Positions 19,199-30,578 are shown, counted from the stretch's first letter. The stretch is 64,000 nt of DNA from Chryseobacterium vaccae (GCF_009602705.1 NZ_VSWH01000001.1:3038001-3102000), one strand, 5' to 3'. Program-made: numbers and translations. Notes: generated by a model from the sequence alone, not told the origin.

Positions 19199-19909
19199 TT
19201 AAAAATCTACGGTCTGAAACCGCCAGCCTAGTGTATCCACCAAGGTTAGTTGGTTTAAATTAACCGGAAGGTGTGCAATAATTTTTAAAGCCTCCATGGC
19301 CATCATACTTCCTATTATTCCTGGCAGAGCTCCCAGAACACCAAGACGGTCGCAATCTGGGATATCTTCATCAAAGGGAGGTTCAGGAAACAGGTCCCTT
19401 AGGTTTTTACTGCCGTTATGATTAAAGACAGCAACCTGGCCTGAAAATCCGAAAATACTGCCATACACCAAAGTCTTTTTTAATTGTATACAGGTATCAT
19501 TCACCAGATATCTTGTTGAAAAATTATCTGATCCATCAATAATAATATCGTATGGATCAAGAATTTTTCCGGCATTGAATTCATTGATTTTTTCCTCAAT
19601 TTCTATGCATTTAACCTGATGATTGAGATTTTCCACAAACTTCGCTGCGCTTTTAGTCTTCGGCATTCCAACAGTATGTTCATTATGAATGACCTGACGG
19701 TTCAGGTTATGGAGCTCAACCTCATCAAAGTCTGCCACTCCAAGCATTCCAATTCCTGCTGCAGCCAGATACTGAATAACAGGGCTTCCTAAACCTCCGG
19801 CTCCTATAATCAGAACTTTGGCGGCCTGAATTTTCTTCTGACCGTCCAATCCTATTTCTTCTATAAATATCTGTCGGCTGTATCGTGCAAAAACATCTTC
19901 CTTTTTCAT
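19199..19909 (-). CDS. thiF: ThiF/MoeB-family adenylyltransferase
   Basis: A 236-residue E1-like enzyme that adenylates the C-terminal Gly of ThiS so it can accept sulfur for the thiazole ring. The ATP-binding loop GAGGLGSPVIQYLAAAGIG is near residues 36-54, after the ARYSRQIFIEEIG start. The adenylation Asp lies in IIIDGSDNFSTRYLVND. The zinc-binding CxxC pairs of MoeB/ThiF are not evident, so it is a short, zinc-less form. It is last in the thi operon and its ATG overlaps the thiH stop (ATGA). A role in molybdopterin synthesis is possible for the family but context favours thiamine. Confidence 0.9.
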   Translation of the reverse strand: MKKEDVFARYSRQIFIEEIGLDGQKKIQAAKVLIIGAGGLGSPVIQYLAAAGIGMLGVADFDEVELHNLNRQVIHNEHTVGMPKTKSAAKFVENLNHQVKCIEIEEKINEFNAGKILDPYDIIIDGSDNFSTRYLVNDTCIQLKKTLVYGSIFGFSGQVAVFNHNGSKNLRDLFPEPPFDEDIPDCDRLGVLGALPGIIGSMMAMEALKIIAHLPVNLNQLTLVDTLGWRFQTVDF

Positions 19910-21036
19910 ATAGATGATATAAAACCATTATAAACGGGATCCCAATCTTTCATCACAGGATCATATCCCGCCTTTTTAATAACCTTCCTAATCTCTTCCA
20001 TACTGCGCTCGTCACTGGTTTCAAACTGTTCCAGAGATTCTTTATCCACAGCATAACCACCGGGATTTGTTTTGGAACCTGCACTCATGGCTGTTGCTCC
20101 CAGAGAAATAATATGATCCCTGAATTTTTCGTTTTCACGGGTGGATATAGAGATTTCAAGGTCTTCATTCCATATCCTGTAGGCACATATCAGTTGCAGA
20201 AGGTCTTTATCTTCCATGATAAAATTAGGCTCAATAATTCCTTCTGCTGGCCTAAGTCTTGGAAATGAAACTGAAAAACGGCTCTTCCAGTATGTTTTCT
20301 GTAAGTAATCAATATGAAGCGCATTAAAAAAACTATCCACTCTCCAGTCTTCCAGGCCTAGCAAGACGCCAAGACCTACCTTATGGATTCCCGCTTTTCC
20401 GATTCTGTCCGGTGTTTCCAGTCTGAAATGAAAGTTTGATTTCTTTCCTTTCGGATGGTATTCTTTGTAGACCTCCTGATGATAGGTTTCCTGATATACC
20501 AACACAGAATGCACCCCATCCTGATGAAGCATTGAATATTCTTTTTCCGACAACGGCTGTACTTCGATTGAAATATTGGCAAAATGAGCTCTGAGCAGAC
20601 GAACAGCATTGCGGAAATAAGAGACTCCTACTGTTTTATTGGCTTCACCGCTTACCAGCAGCACATGATTCACTTCCATTGATTTTAAAACGGAAGCTTC
20701 CACCATAATTTCCGTATCCGAAAGCCTTTTCCGTCTCAACGGATTATCAAGGCTGAAACCACAGTATGTACAGATATTCTGACATTCATTACTGAGATAC
20801 ATCGGGGCATATAACTGAATTGTTTTTCCAAAACGTTTCTGAGTGGCTGCTCTGGTAATTTTCGCCATCAGTTCCAAATTTTCAGCAGCGGCCGGAGAAA
20901 GCAGGTTTAGAAAATCATCCAGTGTTTTGTTGCTTTTCTGAAGACTGTGCAATACATCAGAAGGAGTTACTTTCTCCAGTCTTATTTTTATTTCATCCCA
21001 GTGATAGCGTTCAAAAATATCTTTAAAGCTGCTCAT
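19906..21036 (-). CDS. thiH: 2-iminoacetate synthase (tyrosine lyase)
   Basis: A 376-residue radical-SAM enzyme that cleaves tyrosine to dehydroglycine and p-cresol for thiazole synthesis, an anaerobic-type alternative to ThiO. The radical-SAM triad is CQNICTYCGFS (CxxxCxxC). The Leu/Val-rich partial TIM barrel and the C-terminal ThiH domain follow (ISTRENEKFRDHIISLGATAMSAGS). The start is ATG at 21036 (MSSFKD); the frame continues upstream only through a TTG. ThiO is not found here, so dehydroglycine is expected to come from this enzyme. Overlaps thiF. Confidence 0.95.
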   Translation of the reverse strand: MSSFKDIFERYHWDEIKIRLEKVTPSDVLHSLQKSNKTLDDFLNLLSPAAAENLELMAKITRAATQKRFGKTIQLYAPMYLSNECQNICTYCGFSLDNPLRRKRLSDTEIMVEASVLKSMEVNHVLLVSGEANKTVGVSYFRNAVRLLRAHFANISIEVQPLSEKEYSMLHQDGVHSVLVYQETYHQEVYKEYHPKGKKSNFHFRLETPDRIGKAGIHKVGLGVLLGLEDWRVDSFFNALHIDYLQKTYWKSRFSVSFPRLRPAEGIIEPNFIMEDKDLLQLICAYRIWNEDLEISISTRENEKFRDHIISLGATAMSAGSKTNPGGYAVDKESLEQFETSDERSMEEIRKVIKKAGYDPVMKDWDPVYNGFISSI

Positions 21037-21044
21037 TACCAATA

Positions 21045-21821
21045 TTATTCAAATAAAAATGAAGTTAACGGGCTGGAAGCCTCCGCATGATTGATCACTG
21101 CCCCAAGCCCAGATTCAAATGCTCTTCTTCCTGCAATTACCCCTTCTTTAAAAGCAACCGCCATATTCACAGGATTTCCTGCTACAGCGATGGCTGTGTT
21201 CACGAGAACTGCATCTGCTCCCATTTCCATGGCTTTGGCTGCATCTGAAGGTGCTCCTATTCCGGCATCTACCACAACAGGAACATTGCTCTGGCTGATA
21301 ATAATCTCCAGAAAATCCAGTGTTCTCAATCCTTTATTTGTTCCGATTGGTGCTCCCAAAGGCATTACTACAGCAGTTCCGGCATCTTCAAGACGTTTAC
21401 AGAGTACAGGATCTGCATGAATGTACGGCATTACCACAAACCCAAGCTTTGCCAGTTCTTCCGTTGCGTACAGGGTTTCAATAGGATCCGGAAGAAGATA
21501 TTTCGGATCGGGATGAATTTCAAGCTTAACCCAGTTGGTTTCCAGAGCTTCCCTGGCAAGCTGAGCCGCCAATACCGCTTCTTTAGCTGTTCTTGCTCCT
21601 GAGGTATTGGGAAGCAGATGTACATGGGTGCTTTTCAGTGAATCCAGCAATCCGTCTTCCTCGGCCTGAGAATCAATTCTTTTCAGGGCCATCGTTACCA
21701 TATTGGTTTCTGAAGCGGTAATAGATGCTGCCATTTCTCCAAGGCTACCAAATTTACCGGTTCCCAGAAACAGTCTTGATTCAAATACCCGGTCTGCTAT
21801 TACTAATTTTTGATTATTCAT
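21045..21821 (-). CDS. thiG: Thiazole synthase
   Basis: A 258-residue TIM-barrel enzyme that assembles the thiazole phosphate from deoxyxylulose 5-phosphate, dehydroglycine and ThiS thiocarboxylate. Visible motifs are [12 protein letters not shown] near the start, [13 protein letters not shown] around the Schiff-base Lys region, and the phosphate-binding [19 protein letters not shown] with [11 protein letters not shown]. The start is ATG at 21821 ([10 protein letters not shown]). It lies 8 nt before thiH. The 86-nt gap on its upstream side contains a 10-bp inverted repeat. Confidence 0.96.
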   Translation of the reverse strand: MNNQKLVIADRVFESRLFLGTGKFGSLGEMAASITASETNMVTMALKRIDSQAEEDGLLDSLKSTHVHLLPNTSGARTAKEAVLAAQLAREALETNWVKLEIHPDPKYLLPDPIETLYATEELAKLGFVVMPYIHADPVLCKRLEDAGTAVVMPLGAPIGTNKGLRTLDFLEIIISQSNVPVVVDAGIGAPSDAAKAMEMGADAVLVNTAIAVAGNPVNMAVAFKEGVIAGRRAFESGLGAVINHAEASSPLTSFLFE

Positions 21822-21858
21822 ATTCAATTATTTGCTTTTTCTAAAATCATCCCCTAAT

Positions 21859-21895
21859 CTCAATTTTCATTTACAGCGGGTAACGGAAAATTGAG
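21859..21895 (-). promoter_or_regulatory. Intercistronic hairpin between thiE and thiG
   Basis: CTCAATTTTC (21859-21868) and GAAAATTGAG (21886-21895) form a perfect 10-bp inverted repeat with a 17-nt loop. On the mRNA strand no T run follows. It is therefore a candidate processing or stability element inside the operon, not a terminator. Confidence 0.5.
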
Positions 21896-21907
21896 TTTAT
21901 TCCGATT

Positions 21908-22522
21908 TTATATCATTACTTTTTTAAAATCTTCAATCATTGACGGCTGTCTGGTAATCTCCCCTGAAACTGCAGCTCCATAAATACCGATCTGCTGCAA
22001 GGGTAAAATATCTTCAAGGGTAACGCTGCCAATTGCAAAGATCTTCGGGATCTCCAATGATTTTTCTTTTATATTTTCAATGATGCTGCGATATCCCTCA
22101 AAACCAAGAACAGGGCTCAGCTTTTCTTTGGTAGCCGTAAACCTTAAAGGGCCCAGACCAATATAATCACATGGCTCATTCATCCTTTGAAGAACATCGG
22201 TTATGGTGTTGGCTGTCCCTCCTATTATTTTATGATCACCCAAAATCAGCCTTGCTTTTTCAACCGAATCATCATTAAGCCCTAAGTGAACTCCGTCTGC
22301 ATCGGTTTCTTTTACTAATTGGATATGGTCATTAATGATAAGAGACGCACGGTATTCTGAACACAGCTTCTTTGAAACTTCACAGAGGTTAATCAATTCA
22401 TTTCCCTGAGCATTTTTCCACCGGACCTGAACCCACTGTATCCCATTATCCAGAGCATTCCGGATATTAAGCTCCTGCTCTTTTCTTGTATTTCCCTGTG
22501 ATATGTATTGTAATTTTTCCAT
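21908..22522 (-). CDS. thiE: Thiamine phosphate synthase
   Basis: A 204-residue TIM-barrel enzyme joining HMP-PP and thiazole phosphate to thiamine phosphate. The pyrophosphate and substrate residues are visible: VQVRWKNA (R, K), LIINDHIQLVKETDADGVHLG (N, D), the GxGPxxxTxTK loop DYIGLGPLRFTATKEK and AIGSVTLEDI. In the IGGTANT position a Thr replaces the frequent Ser. This set makes it the true ThiE of the two homologues in the operon. The start is ATG at 22522 (MEKLQYIS); the frame upstream overlaps the TenI-like gene and is not used. Confidence 0.93.
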   Translation of the reverse strand: MEKLQYISQGNTRKEQELNIRNALDNGIQWVQVRWKNAQGNELINLCEVSKKLCSEYRASLIINDHIQLVKETDADGVHLGLNDDSVEKARLILGDHKIIGGTANTITDVLQRMNEPCDYIGLGPLRFTATKEKLSPVLGFEGYRSIIENIKEKSLEIPKIFAIGSVTLEDILPLQQIGIYGAAVSGEITRQPSMIEDFKKVMI

Positions 22523-22541
22523 TGTTGATTCATTATTTCGA

Positions 22542-24946
<2,405 letters not shown>

Positions 24947-24949
24947 TTA

Positions 24950-25156
24950 TTAGCCGCCCTGGGCAGCTGTGATGATTAATACTGAATCTTTATCATTGAG
25001 AATGGTCTCTGCCCAGGCGGACAGCGGAATAATACGGTTGTTGAGGGCTACGGCAATTCCTTTTTTCTTTCCGGGGAGTTCCATAGCCATTAGTGCTTCC
25101 AGATTTTCGGGAAGTACAGCAAATGTTTTTCGGGTGTGGTTGATTGTAAGTTCCAT
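24950..25156 (-). CDS. thiS: Sulfur carrier protein ThiS
   Basis: A 68-residue ubiquitin-like protein ending in the required Gly-Gly (ITAAQGG), which is adenylated by ThiF and thiocarboxylated to donate sulfur to the thiazole. It is the first gene of the thi operon, 73 nt behind the TPP aptamer. Its start codon lies inside the 3' arm of a perfect 10-bp leader hairpin (25153-25188), which suggests translational control. Confidence 0.95.
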   Translation of the reverse strand: MELTINHTRKTFAVLPENLEALMAMELPGKKKGIAVALNNRIIPLSAWAETILNDKDSVLIITAAQGG

Positions 25157-25188
25157 TCCTAATAATTTTAAATATACTTTAGGAATGG
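25153..25188 (-). promoter_or_regulatory. Start-codon sequestering hairpin of thiS
   Basis: On the mRNA, CCATTCCTAA (25188-25179) is perfectly complementary to TTAGGAATGG (25162-25153), with a 16-nt loop. The second arm contains the thiS AUG at 25156-25154. This is a likely expression platform for the upstream TPP aptamer. Confidence 0.65.
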
Positions 25189-25228
25189 CTGTTATTGTAC
25201 AATAGAATGCACAGCAAAAGTCACCTAC

Positions 25229-25304
25229 TTTTCCCTACGCTGGTATGATCCAGATCAGGTTCAAAGGGTAAAGTCTCAGTCTGTTGTTCACAGACACCCC
25301 TAAA
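25229..25304 (-). promoter_or_regulatory. TPP riboswitch of the thi operon
   Basis: On the minus strand the blocks TTTAGGGGTG, CTGAGA-CTT-TACCC, TTGAACCTGATCTGGATCAT and ACCAGCGTAGGGAA appear in order, a canonical TPP aptamer. Flanking TACTTT and AAAGTA can close helix P1. It precedes thiS by 73 nt and should reduce operon expression when TPP is abundant. Confidence 0.96.
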
Positions 25305-25428
25305 GTATGGGACGAAGTTAGTTATTTTTTCAGAACAGGCAAAATTTAGTTTTTAAACAAAAACCATCAACAAAATAATATTTTATTGATGCAATTCATT
25401 GCACATTAAATACAAATAAAAGAATGCC

Positions 25429-25464
25429 ATAAAAAAACCTGCAGAAAATTTGCAGGTTTTTTTT
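25429..25464 (-). terminator. Terminator after the pseudouridine synthase gene
   Basis: AAAAACCTGCA / TTGCAGGTTTTT forms an 11-bp near-perfect stem with T tracts on both strands. It ends transcription from the right before the thi promoter region. Confidence 0.8.
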
Positions 25465-26143
25465 ATTCATCACAAGCTCTCCAAACGGCATCATTCTGTG
25501 GAACGGGAGCGGTAATCTCTATTTTTTCCTTGGTAACCGGGTGAATAAACTCCAGTTTTCTCGCATGAAGATTAATTCCTCCATCCGGGTTGGAGCGGGG
25601 AGAACCGTATTTAAGATCTCCTTTGATGGGCACTCCGGTTTTAGAAAGCTGGGCACGGATCTGGTGATGCCTTCCTGTTTCCAGATCAATTTCAAGAAGC
25701 ATATAATTATCCAGTGTTTTGATCACATGATAGGTTAAAATTGCCTCTTTTGCACCATCTGTAGCTTTGGGAAATACGATTGCTTTGTTGTTCTTTTCGT
25801 TTTTCTTTAAATAATGAACCAGCCTTTGAGTTTTCGGGATCATTTCCTTACCCACTATTGCCCAATAGGTCTTTTTAATTTCCCTGTTTTTTACCATCTG
25901 GGTAAGACGGGAAAGCGCCTTGGACGTTTTGGCATAGATTACCAGACCTGAGGTGGGCCGGTCTATACGATGAACAAGACCGAGGAAAACATTCCCCGGT
26001 TTGTTATCTCTTTTTTTTATAAAATTCTTGATGGTCTCTAATAATGATTCATCACCGGTCTTATCACCCTGTACAAGCTGACCGACTTTTTTATTGACCA
26101 CCAGAAGATGGTTGTCTTCATATACAATCTGCTCCTCCATCAT
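25463..26143 (-). CDS. RluA-family pseudouridine synthase
   Basis: A 226-residue RNA pseudouridine synthase that isomerises uridines in rRNA or tRNA. The catalytic motif HRIDRPTSGL places the nucleophile Asp at residue 61. Other family blocks are TYWAIV, LEIDLETGRHHQIRAQLS and GDLKYGS. There is no S4 domain, so it is the short RluA/RluC-like type found in Bacteroidota. Target positions cannot be assigned. It starts in a MM pair at 26143/26140, 6 nt after the small membrane protein gene, and is the last gene before the thi operon. Confidence 0.9.
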   Translation of the reverse strand: MMEEQIVYEDNHLLVVNKKVGQLVQGDKTGDESLLETIKNFIKKRDNKPGNVFLGLVHRIDRPTSGLVIYAKTSKALSRLTQMVKNREIKKTYWAIVGKEMIPKTQRLVHYLKKNEKNNKAIVFPKATDGAKEAILTYHVIKTLDNYMLLEIDLETGRHHQIRAQLSKTGVPIKGDLKYGSPRSNPDGGINLHARKLEFIHPVTKEKIEITAPVPQNDAVWRACDE

Positions 26144-26149
26144 CTGAAT

Positions 26150-26467
26150 TTATCTCGGTCTGTTGGCCAATGAAAGGATAATTCCTCCTAAAAGCCCCAA
26201 CGTTTTAATCGCTGAAAGTTTTGAATCATCCGGCAGAAATGCTCCTACAATACAGATCAATGCTGCGCCGTACATCGCATACGACAGATTTTTGTTTAAA
26301 AATAAAGGTGCCTGAATAAAGAAGCTTGCCCCTATCAGTACATAAAACACCTTTCTTGAAAGAAGATGATTGATTTCCGGAGAAAATAAATTAAACCAGC
26401 CTACAGCAAGACAGATCAGTGCTGCAATAGACAATATTCCCTGAAGTGATTTCTGTTGATTGTTCAT
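26150..26467 (-). CDS. Small four-helix membrane protein
   Basis: A 105-residue integral membrane protein. Four hydrophobic segments are visible (about 9-28, 38-54, 61-78 and 86-101) with short polar loops. I do not recognise a family. It sits tightly between panB (3-nt gap) and the pseudouridine synthase, so the three are probably one operon. Codon use resembles its neighbours, and the even spacing supports a real gene. Confidence 0.75.
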   Translation of the reverse strand: MNNQQKSLQGILSIAALICLAVGWFNLFSPEINHLLSRKVFYVLIGASFFIQAPLFLNKNLSYAMYGAALICIVGAFLPDDSKLSAIKTLGLLGGIILSLANRPR

Positions 26468-26470
26468 AGA

Positions 26471-27286
26471 TTAATAACTTTCACTTTCATTTGGAAATTC
26501 AACACTTTTCACATCTTTCACATATTGGGAAACGGCTCCTGTAATTTCAGTATAAAGATCAAGATATCTTCTCAGGAATTTAGGACTGAAACCTTTGTTC
26601 ATCCCCACCATATCATGATATACCAGAACCTGTCCGTCACAGTCTGCTCCTGCACCGATTCCGATGGTAGGAATAGAAATGCTTTCGGTAACTTTTTTAG
26701 CTAAATCAGCCGGAATTTTTTCCAATACAATGGAGAAACATCCCAATTCTTCTAAAAGCTGTGCATCAGCAATCAATTTTTCAGCTTCCGCTTCTTCTTT
26801 TGCTCTTACTTTATAGGTTCCGAATTTATAGATAGACTGGGGCGTTAATCCCAGATGTCCCATTACCGGAATCCCAGCATTGATGATCTTTTTAATGGAT
26901 TTGGAAATTTCTTTTCCTCCTTCAATTTTTACGGCATGTGCACCGCCTTCTTTCATCATTCTTACCGCAGACTCCAATGCTTTTTCAGGATTACTCTGAT
27001 AAGTTCCGAAAGGCAAATCTGCTACAACCAAAGCTCTGTCGGTACCTCTTACCACACTTTGAGCATGATAGATCATCTGATCCAATGTAATTGGGAGTGT
27101 AGTTTCAAAACCTGCCATTACATTCGCGGCAGAGTCTCCGATCAAAATGGCATCCACACCTCCTGCATCTACCATTTTAGCCGTGGTAAAGTCATAAGCG
27201 GTAAGCATAGTTATTTTTTCCTTGTCGAATTTCATTTTACGCAAGGTTTCAGTTGTAACTTTTTTAATTTCAGAGTGAACAGACAT
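26471..27286 (-). CDS. panB: 3-methyl-2-oxobutanoate hydroxymethyltransferase
   Basis: A 271-residue TIM-barrel enzyme that adds a hydroxymethyl group from methylene-THF to 2-ketoisovalerate to form ketopantoate in pantothenate and CoA synthesis. Diagnostic segments are [31 protein letters not shown], the metal-binding [24 protein letters not shown] and the C-terminal [17 protein letters not shown]. Length is standard. panC is not adjacent. The upstream side is separated from the Crp/Fnr gene by a terminator. Confidence 0.96.
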   Translation of the reverse strand: MSVHSEIKKVTTETLRKMKFDKEKITMLTAYDFTTAKMVDAGGVDAILIGDSAANVMAGFETTLPITLDQMIYHAQSVVRGTDRALVVADLPFGTYQSNPEKALESAVRMMKEGGAHAVKIEGGKEISKSIKKIINAGIPVMGHLGLTPQSIYKFGTYKVRAKEEAEAEKLIADAQLLEELGCFSIVLEKIPADLAKKVTESISIPTIGIGAGADCDGQVLVYHDMVGMNKGFSPKFLRRYLDLYTEITGAVSQYVKDVKSVEFPNESESY

Positions 27287-27308
27287 AATGTATCTATTTT
27301 TTAAAAGT

Positions 27309-27332
27309 TAAAAAGTCGGCTTGCGCCGACTT
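27309..27332 (-). terminator. Terminator after the Crp/Fnr gene
   Basis: AAGTCGGC / GCCGACTT is a perfect 8-bp GC-rich stem with a TTGC loop, followed on the minus strand by a T-rich stretch. Confidence 0.75.
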
Positions 27333-27349
27333 GAATTTTTGTATGATTT

Positions 27350-28063
27350 TTATAAAACTACGTGACCTAGTTTCATGAGTTTGTCGTGATTCAGGATTTT
27401 GATATTTCTTCCATCTACTTCAATGAGATTGTCTCCTTTAAATTCAGAGATCAAACGGATGGCACTTTCGGTAGCAGTACCGATAATGTTGGCAATTTCT
27501 TCTCTTGTTAAAGAAATTTTGATGAACCCTTCCGGATCTACACCTAACTTCTGTTCCAGTAACAGTAATATTTCCGCTAATCTTTCTCTAACGGTTTTCT
27601 GAGCAAGGAAAGTAATGGTATTAGATGACTCTCCCAATTCGTAAGAAATTTTCTGAAGCATCACAAAAGACAACTGCGGATCTACCTCAAGAAGGTACAT
27701 AAAAATATCTGCAGGCAGGAAAATGCATTCAATATCTGTCATGGCCTCAGCTTTTGCCTGGAAATTTTCCCCGCAAAGCAATGAACGATAGCCGATAATG
27801 TCCCCTTCTTTAATAAATCTTAAGATCTGATCTTTGCCGAAAGCCCCTGATTTGGATAATTTAGCGGCCCCTTTTTCCAGAACAAACACTCCCTTTGGTG
27901 TTTCTCCATCCTCAAAAATGGTATCATGTTTCTGAAAACTCAGTCTTTTTTTGCCGTTAATATATTTTTCAAAATCTACACTGGAAAGTCTTTCCTTAAA
28001 AGATTTATCATTAAAAACTCTGGCGAACCTCTCTTCAATTGCAATCTGTTGTTCCTGCGACAT
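27350..28063 (-). CDS. Crp/Fnr-family transcription regulator
   Basis: A 237-residue regulator. The cyclic-nucleotide-like beta barrel (about 30-140) has DTIFEDGETPKGVFVLEKG and the C-helix follows. The winged HTH (about 165-235) has LTREEIANIIGTATESAIRLISEF. In the recognition helix the Glu and Arg that contact TGA/TCA half-sites are kept. The four N-terminal Cys of FNR are absent, so no oxygen-sensing [4Fe-4S] cluster is expected. An ATG at 28075 would make it leaderless with the promoter at 28082-28113, so MSQEQQIAI (28063) is preferred. It is divergent from the cbb3 oxidase locus and a good candidate for its regulator. Confidence 0.88.
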   Translation of the reverse strand: MSQEQQIAIEERFARVFNDKSFKERLSSVDFEKYINGKKRLSFQKHDTIFEDGETPKGVFVLEKGAAKLSKSGAFGKDQILRFIKEGDIIGYRSLLCGENFQAKAEAMTDIECIFLPADIFMYLLEVDPQLSFVMLQKISYELGESSNTITFLAQKTVRERLAEILLLLEQKLGVDPEGFIKISLTREEIANIIGTATESAIRLISEFKGDNLIEVDGRNIKILNHDKLMKLGHVVL

Positions 28064-28069
28064 TTTATA

Positions 28070-28081
28070 TGACATTTATCA
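28070..28081. promoter_or_regulatory. Candidate Crp/Fnr-type operator TGA-N6-TCA
   Basis: TGACATTTATCA is a palindromic Crp/Fnr core. It covers the predicted start site of the Crp/Fnr gene, a repressing position. It also lies about 63 nt upstream of the predicted ccoI start, near the -61.5 spacing of class I activation. Confidence 0.45.
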
Positions 28082-28113
28082 CAAAAATAGAACTTTTTAA
28101 CTCGATAAACAAA
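28082..28113 (-). promoter_or_regulatory. Promoter of the Crp/Fnr gene
   Basis: On the minus strand TTTG (28113-28110), a 20-nt spacer and TATTTTTG (28089-28082) match the Bacteroidota -33/-7 consensus exactly. The predicted transcript starts near 28076. Confidence 0.6.
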
Positions 28114-28124
28114 AAAAATTGTTA

Positions 28125-28132
28125 TAATTTTG
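28125..28132 (+). promoter_or_regulatory. -7 promoter element of ccoI
   Basis: TAATTTTG matches TAnnTTTG. The predicted start near 28139 gives a 14-nt leader to the GTG at 28153, supporting that start codon. No clear TTG is seen at -33, which would fit an activator-dependent promoter. Confidence 0.5.
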
Positions 28133-28152
28133 TAGTTCAATATTTTAGGGAG

Positions 28153-30531
28153 GTGAGCGAGAACTGTTTTCATTGTGGTCAAGGTATAGAAAAAGAGAGA
28201 ATTCTGTTTGATGAAAAGACTTTCTGCTGCAATGGCTGCAAGTCTGTATACGAGATTCTGAATACCAATAATTTAAGTAATTTTTACGAGCTTAATAAAA
28301 GAGCAGGAATCCGTCCAAGTGATGAAAGCTCTTCACAGTTTGATTATCTTGACACTCCGGAGATCTTCGAAAAGGTCACTGATTTCTCGGAAGGAAACAC
28401 CAGCCTTGTCACTTTCAAAATCCCAGTAATTCACTGTTCATCATGTATATGGCTATTAGAAAGCCTTCATACCCTGAACAAAAATATTAATTACTCCCAG
28501 GTTAACTTCACCCGCAAGACCTTACAGATTTCATTCAACCATAACGATTTCAAATTAAGCGAACTAGCTAATTTTTTAACCAATTTAGGTTACAAACCTG
28601 TCATCAGCCTTGAAACAGCAGATAAAAATGTAGATCATCTGGACAAATCACTGTTGGTAAAATTTGCGATTGCCGGATTTGCTTTCGGAAACGGGATGTT
28701 CCTTGCGTTCCCGGAATATGTAGGTGGAGAAGATTATTGGATGGAACATTATAAAGGTCTTTTCAGAGTTCTTATGTTCCTGCTGGCCTGCCCGGTTGTC
28801 TTCTATTCAGCTTCGGATTATTATAAATCAGCGTGGTATGGGCTGAAGAACGGAATTGTTAACATTGACGTACCCATTGTATTGGGGATCTTTGTTCTGT
28901 TCGGAAGAAGCGTCTATGAAGTAGCCACCAATTACGGTCCCGGATATTTTGATACTTTGTGCGGACTCCTCTTCTTTATGCTGATGGGGAAAATTTTCCA
29001 GAAAAGAACCTACAGTGCGCTTTCTTATGATAGAGATTACAAATCCTTCTATCCTATTGCTGTTACCAAAGTTGATTTTGAAGGAAAACAGGATAATATT
29101 CTTCTTTCTGAAGTTAAAGTAGGAGACCGGATTTTAGTAAGAAACCAGGAAATCATTCCTGTAGATGCCATCCTGATTAATGGGGAAGGAAATATCGACA
29201 ACAGCTTTATTACCGGAGAAAGTGTAAGCATCAGTAAACAGCCCGGAGATAAAATTTTTGCAGGAGGAAAACAAATCGGATCTTCATTGGAACTTGAAGT
29301 CATTAAAGATGTCGATCAGAGTTACCTTACCCAGCTATGGAACAAAGAAGCTTTCAAAAAGCATGAAACGGGGCTTGATACGCTGACTAACAGCATCAGT
29401 AAATATTTCACATTCATCATTTTAGGCATTGCCGTGATAGCCGGAACGTATTGGGCTTTTATCGATCTGGAGAAAATGTTCCAGGTAATTTCTGCCATCC
29501 TGATCATTGCGTGCCCTTGTGCTCTTGCTCTATCTGCGCCGTTCACTTTCGGCCACATTATGAGGATATTAGGGCGGAATAAATTTTACGTAAAAGACAC
29601 TCTTACGATTGAAAAAATCGCTAAGCTTGATACGATTGTTTTTGACAAGACCGGAACGATTACCCATCGTAAAAAATCAAACATCAGATATGAAGGTGCT
29701 GAAATTAGTGAGTTCGATACTCTAAATATCAAAACTCTATTAAAAAACTCCAACCACCCACTTTCAAAATCACTATACGAGTTCATTGAGGTGAGTGATG
29801 ATTATTTCACCGTTGAAAACTTCAAAGAAATTTCCGGAAAAGGCTACGAGGCCGAAGTACGGGGAAATCTTTACAAAATTGGTTCTGCACGATATAACAA
29901 CCAGGAACCTAAAAACCTGGAAACTGCGGTCTATATTAGTAAAAATGGTGAATTCTTAGGGAAATTTATTTTCAAAAACGAATATCGTCCAAAACTGAAA
30001 GAGCTCTTCACAAAACTTACTGATTACAAAATATTCATCCTGAGCGGGGATAATTCATCAGAGGAAAAACAGCTTAAGGAGCTTATTCCTAACTTCAAAG
30101 GAATGGCTTTCAACCAAAGCCCGGAAGACAAACTGAATTATATCAAAACCCTTCAGGATCAGCATATGAAAGTGGCCATGCTTGGAGATGGTCTTAACGA
30201 TGCCGGAGCATTGAAGCAAAGTAATGTAGGAATTGCTATTGCTGATGATACGAACAGCTTTACTCCATCTTCCGACGTGATTATGAACGGTGAAAAAGTG
30301 GTCACTCTGGATAATTACCTGAACGTTTGCAAAGGCTCTATCACCATTGTAAAAATGACATTCATAATCAGCTTCCTTTACAATATTGTTGGTTTAAGTT
30401 ACGCAGTTACAGGTCATATGCATCCGCTCTTCGCTGCAATCATCATGCCAATCAGTTCCATTACTGTTGTTACATTTACTACACTTGCTACCTGGATTTT
30501 AGGCCGGAAACATTTCAAAAAACAGGCTTAA
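28153..30531 (+). CDS. ccoI: Copper P1B-type ATPase for cbb3 oxidase assembly
   Basis: A 792-residue heavy-metal P-type ATPase exporting copper for the binuclear centre of cbb3 oxidase. The N-terminal Cys-rich part (CFHCGQ, FCCNGCKS) is followed by an HMA-like domain with HCSSCIW, then transmembrane helices. The metal-site CPC is C454-C456 (IACPCALALS), the phosphorylated Asp is D498 (FDKTGTITH), and HP and GDGLNDAGAL complete the ATPase. The start is GTG at 28153 (VSENCFHCG); the frame is open further upstream but would cross the divergent promoters. First gene of the cco locus. Confidence 0.93.
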   Translation: MSENCFHCGQGIEKERILFDEKTFCCNGCKSVYEILNTNNLSNFYELNKRAGIRPSDESSSQFDYLDTPEIFEKVTDFSEGNTSLVTFKIPVIHCSSCIWLLESLHTLNKNINYSQVNFTRKTLQISFNHNDFKLSELANFLTNLGYKPVISLETADKNVDHLDKSLLVKFAIAGFAFGNGMFLAFPEYVGGEDYWMEHYKGLFRVLMFLLACPVVFYSASDYYKSAWYGLKNGIVNIDVPIVLGIFVLFGRSVYEVATNYGPGYFDTLCGLLFFMLMGKIFQKRTYSALSYDRDYKSFYPIAVTKVDFEGKQDNILLSEVKVGDRILVRNQEIIPVDAILINGEGNIDNSFITGESVSISKQPGDKIFAGGKQIGSSLELEVIKDVDQSYLTQLWNKEAFKKHETGLDTLTNSISKYFTFIILGIAVIAGTYWAFIDLEKMFQVISAILIIACPCALALSAPFTFGHIMRILGRNKFYVKDTLTIEKIAKLDTIVFDKTGTITHRKKSNIRYEGAEISEFDTLNIKTLLKNSNHPLSKSLYEFIEVSDDYFTVENFKEISGKGYEAEVRGNLYKIGSARYNNQEPKNLETAVYISKNGEFLGKFIFKNEYRPKLKELFTKLTDYKIFILSGDNSSEEKQLKELIPNFKGMAFNQSPEDKLNYIKTLQDQHMKVAMLGDGLNDAGALKQSNVGIAIADDTNSFTPSSDVIMNGEKVVTLDNYLNVCKGSITIVKMTFIISFLYNIVGLSYAVTGHMHPLFAAIIMPISSITVVTFTTLATWILGRKHFKKQA

Positions 30532-30578
30532 AGCCTCTTATTTAGACTGATTTTAAATTAGCTGAAATCGGCATTTCG

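Noticed and set aside
26855..27304. 149-residue plus-strand frame opposite panB
   Set aside because: panB is unmistakable on the other strand; this frame has no family features.
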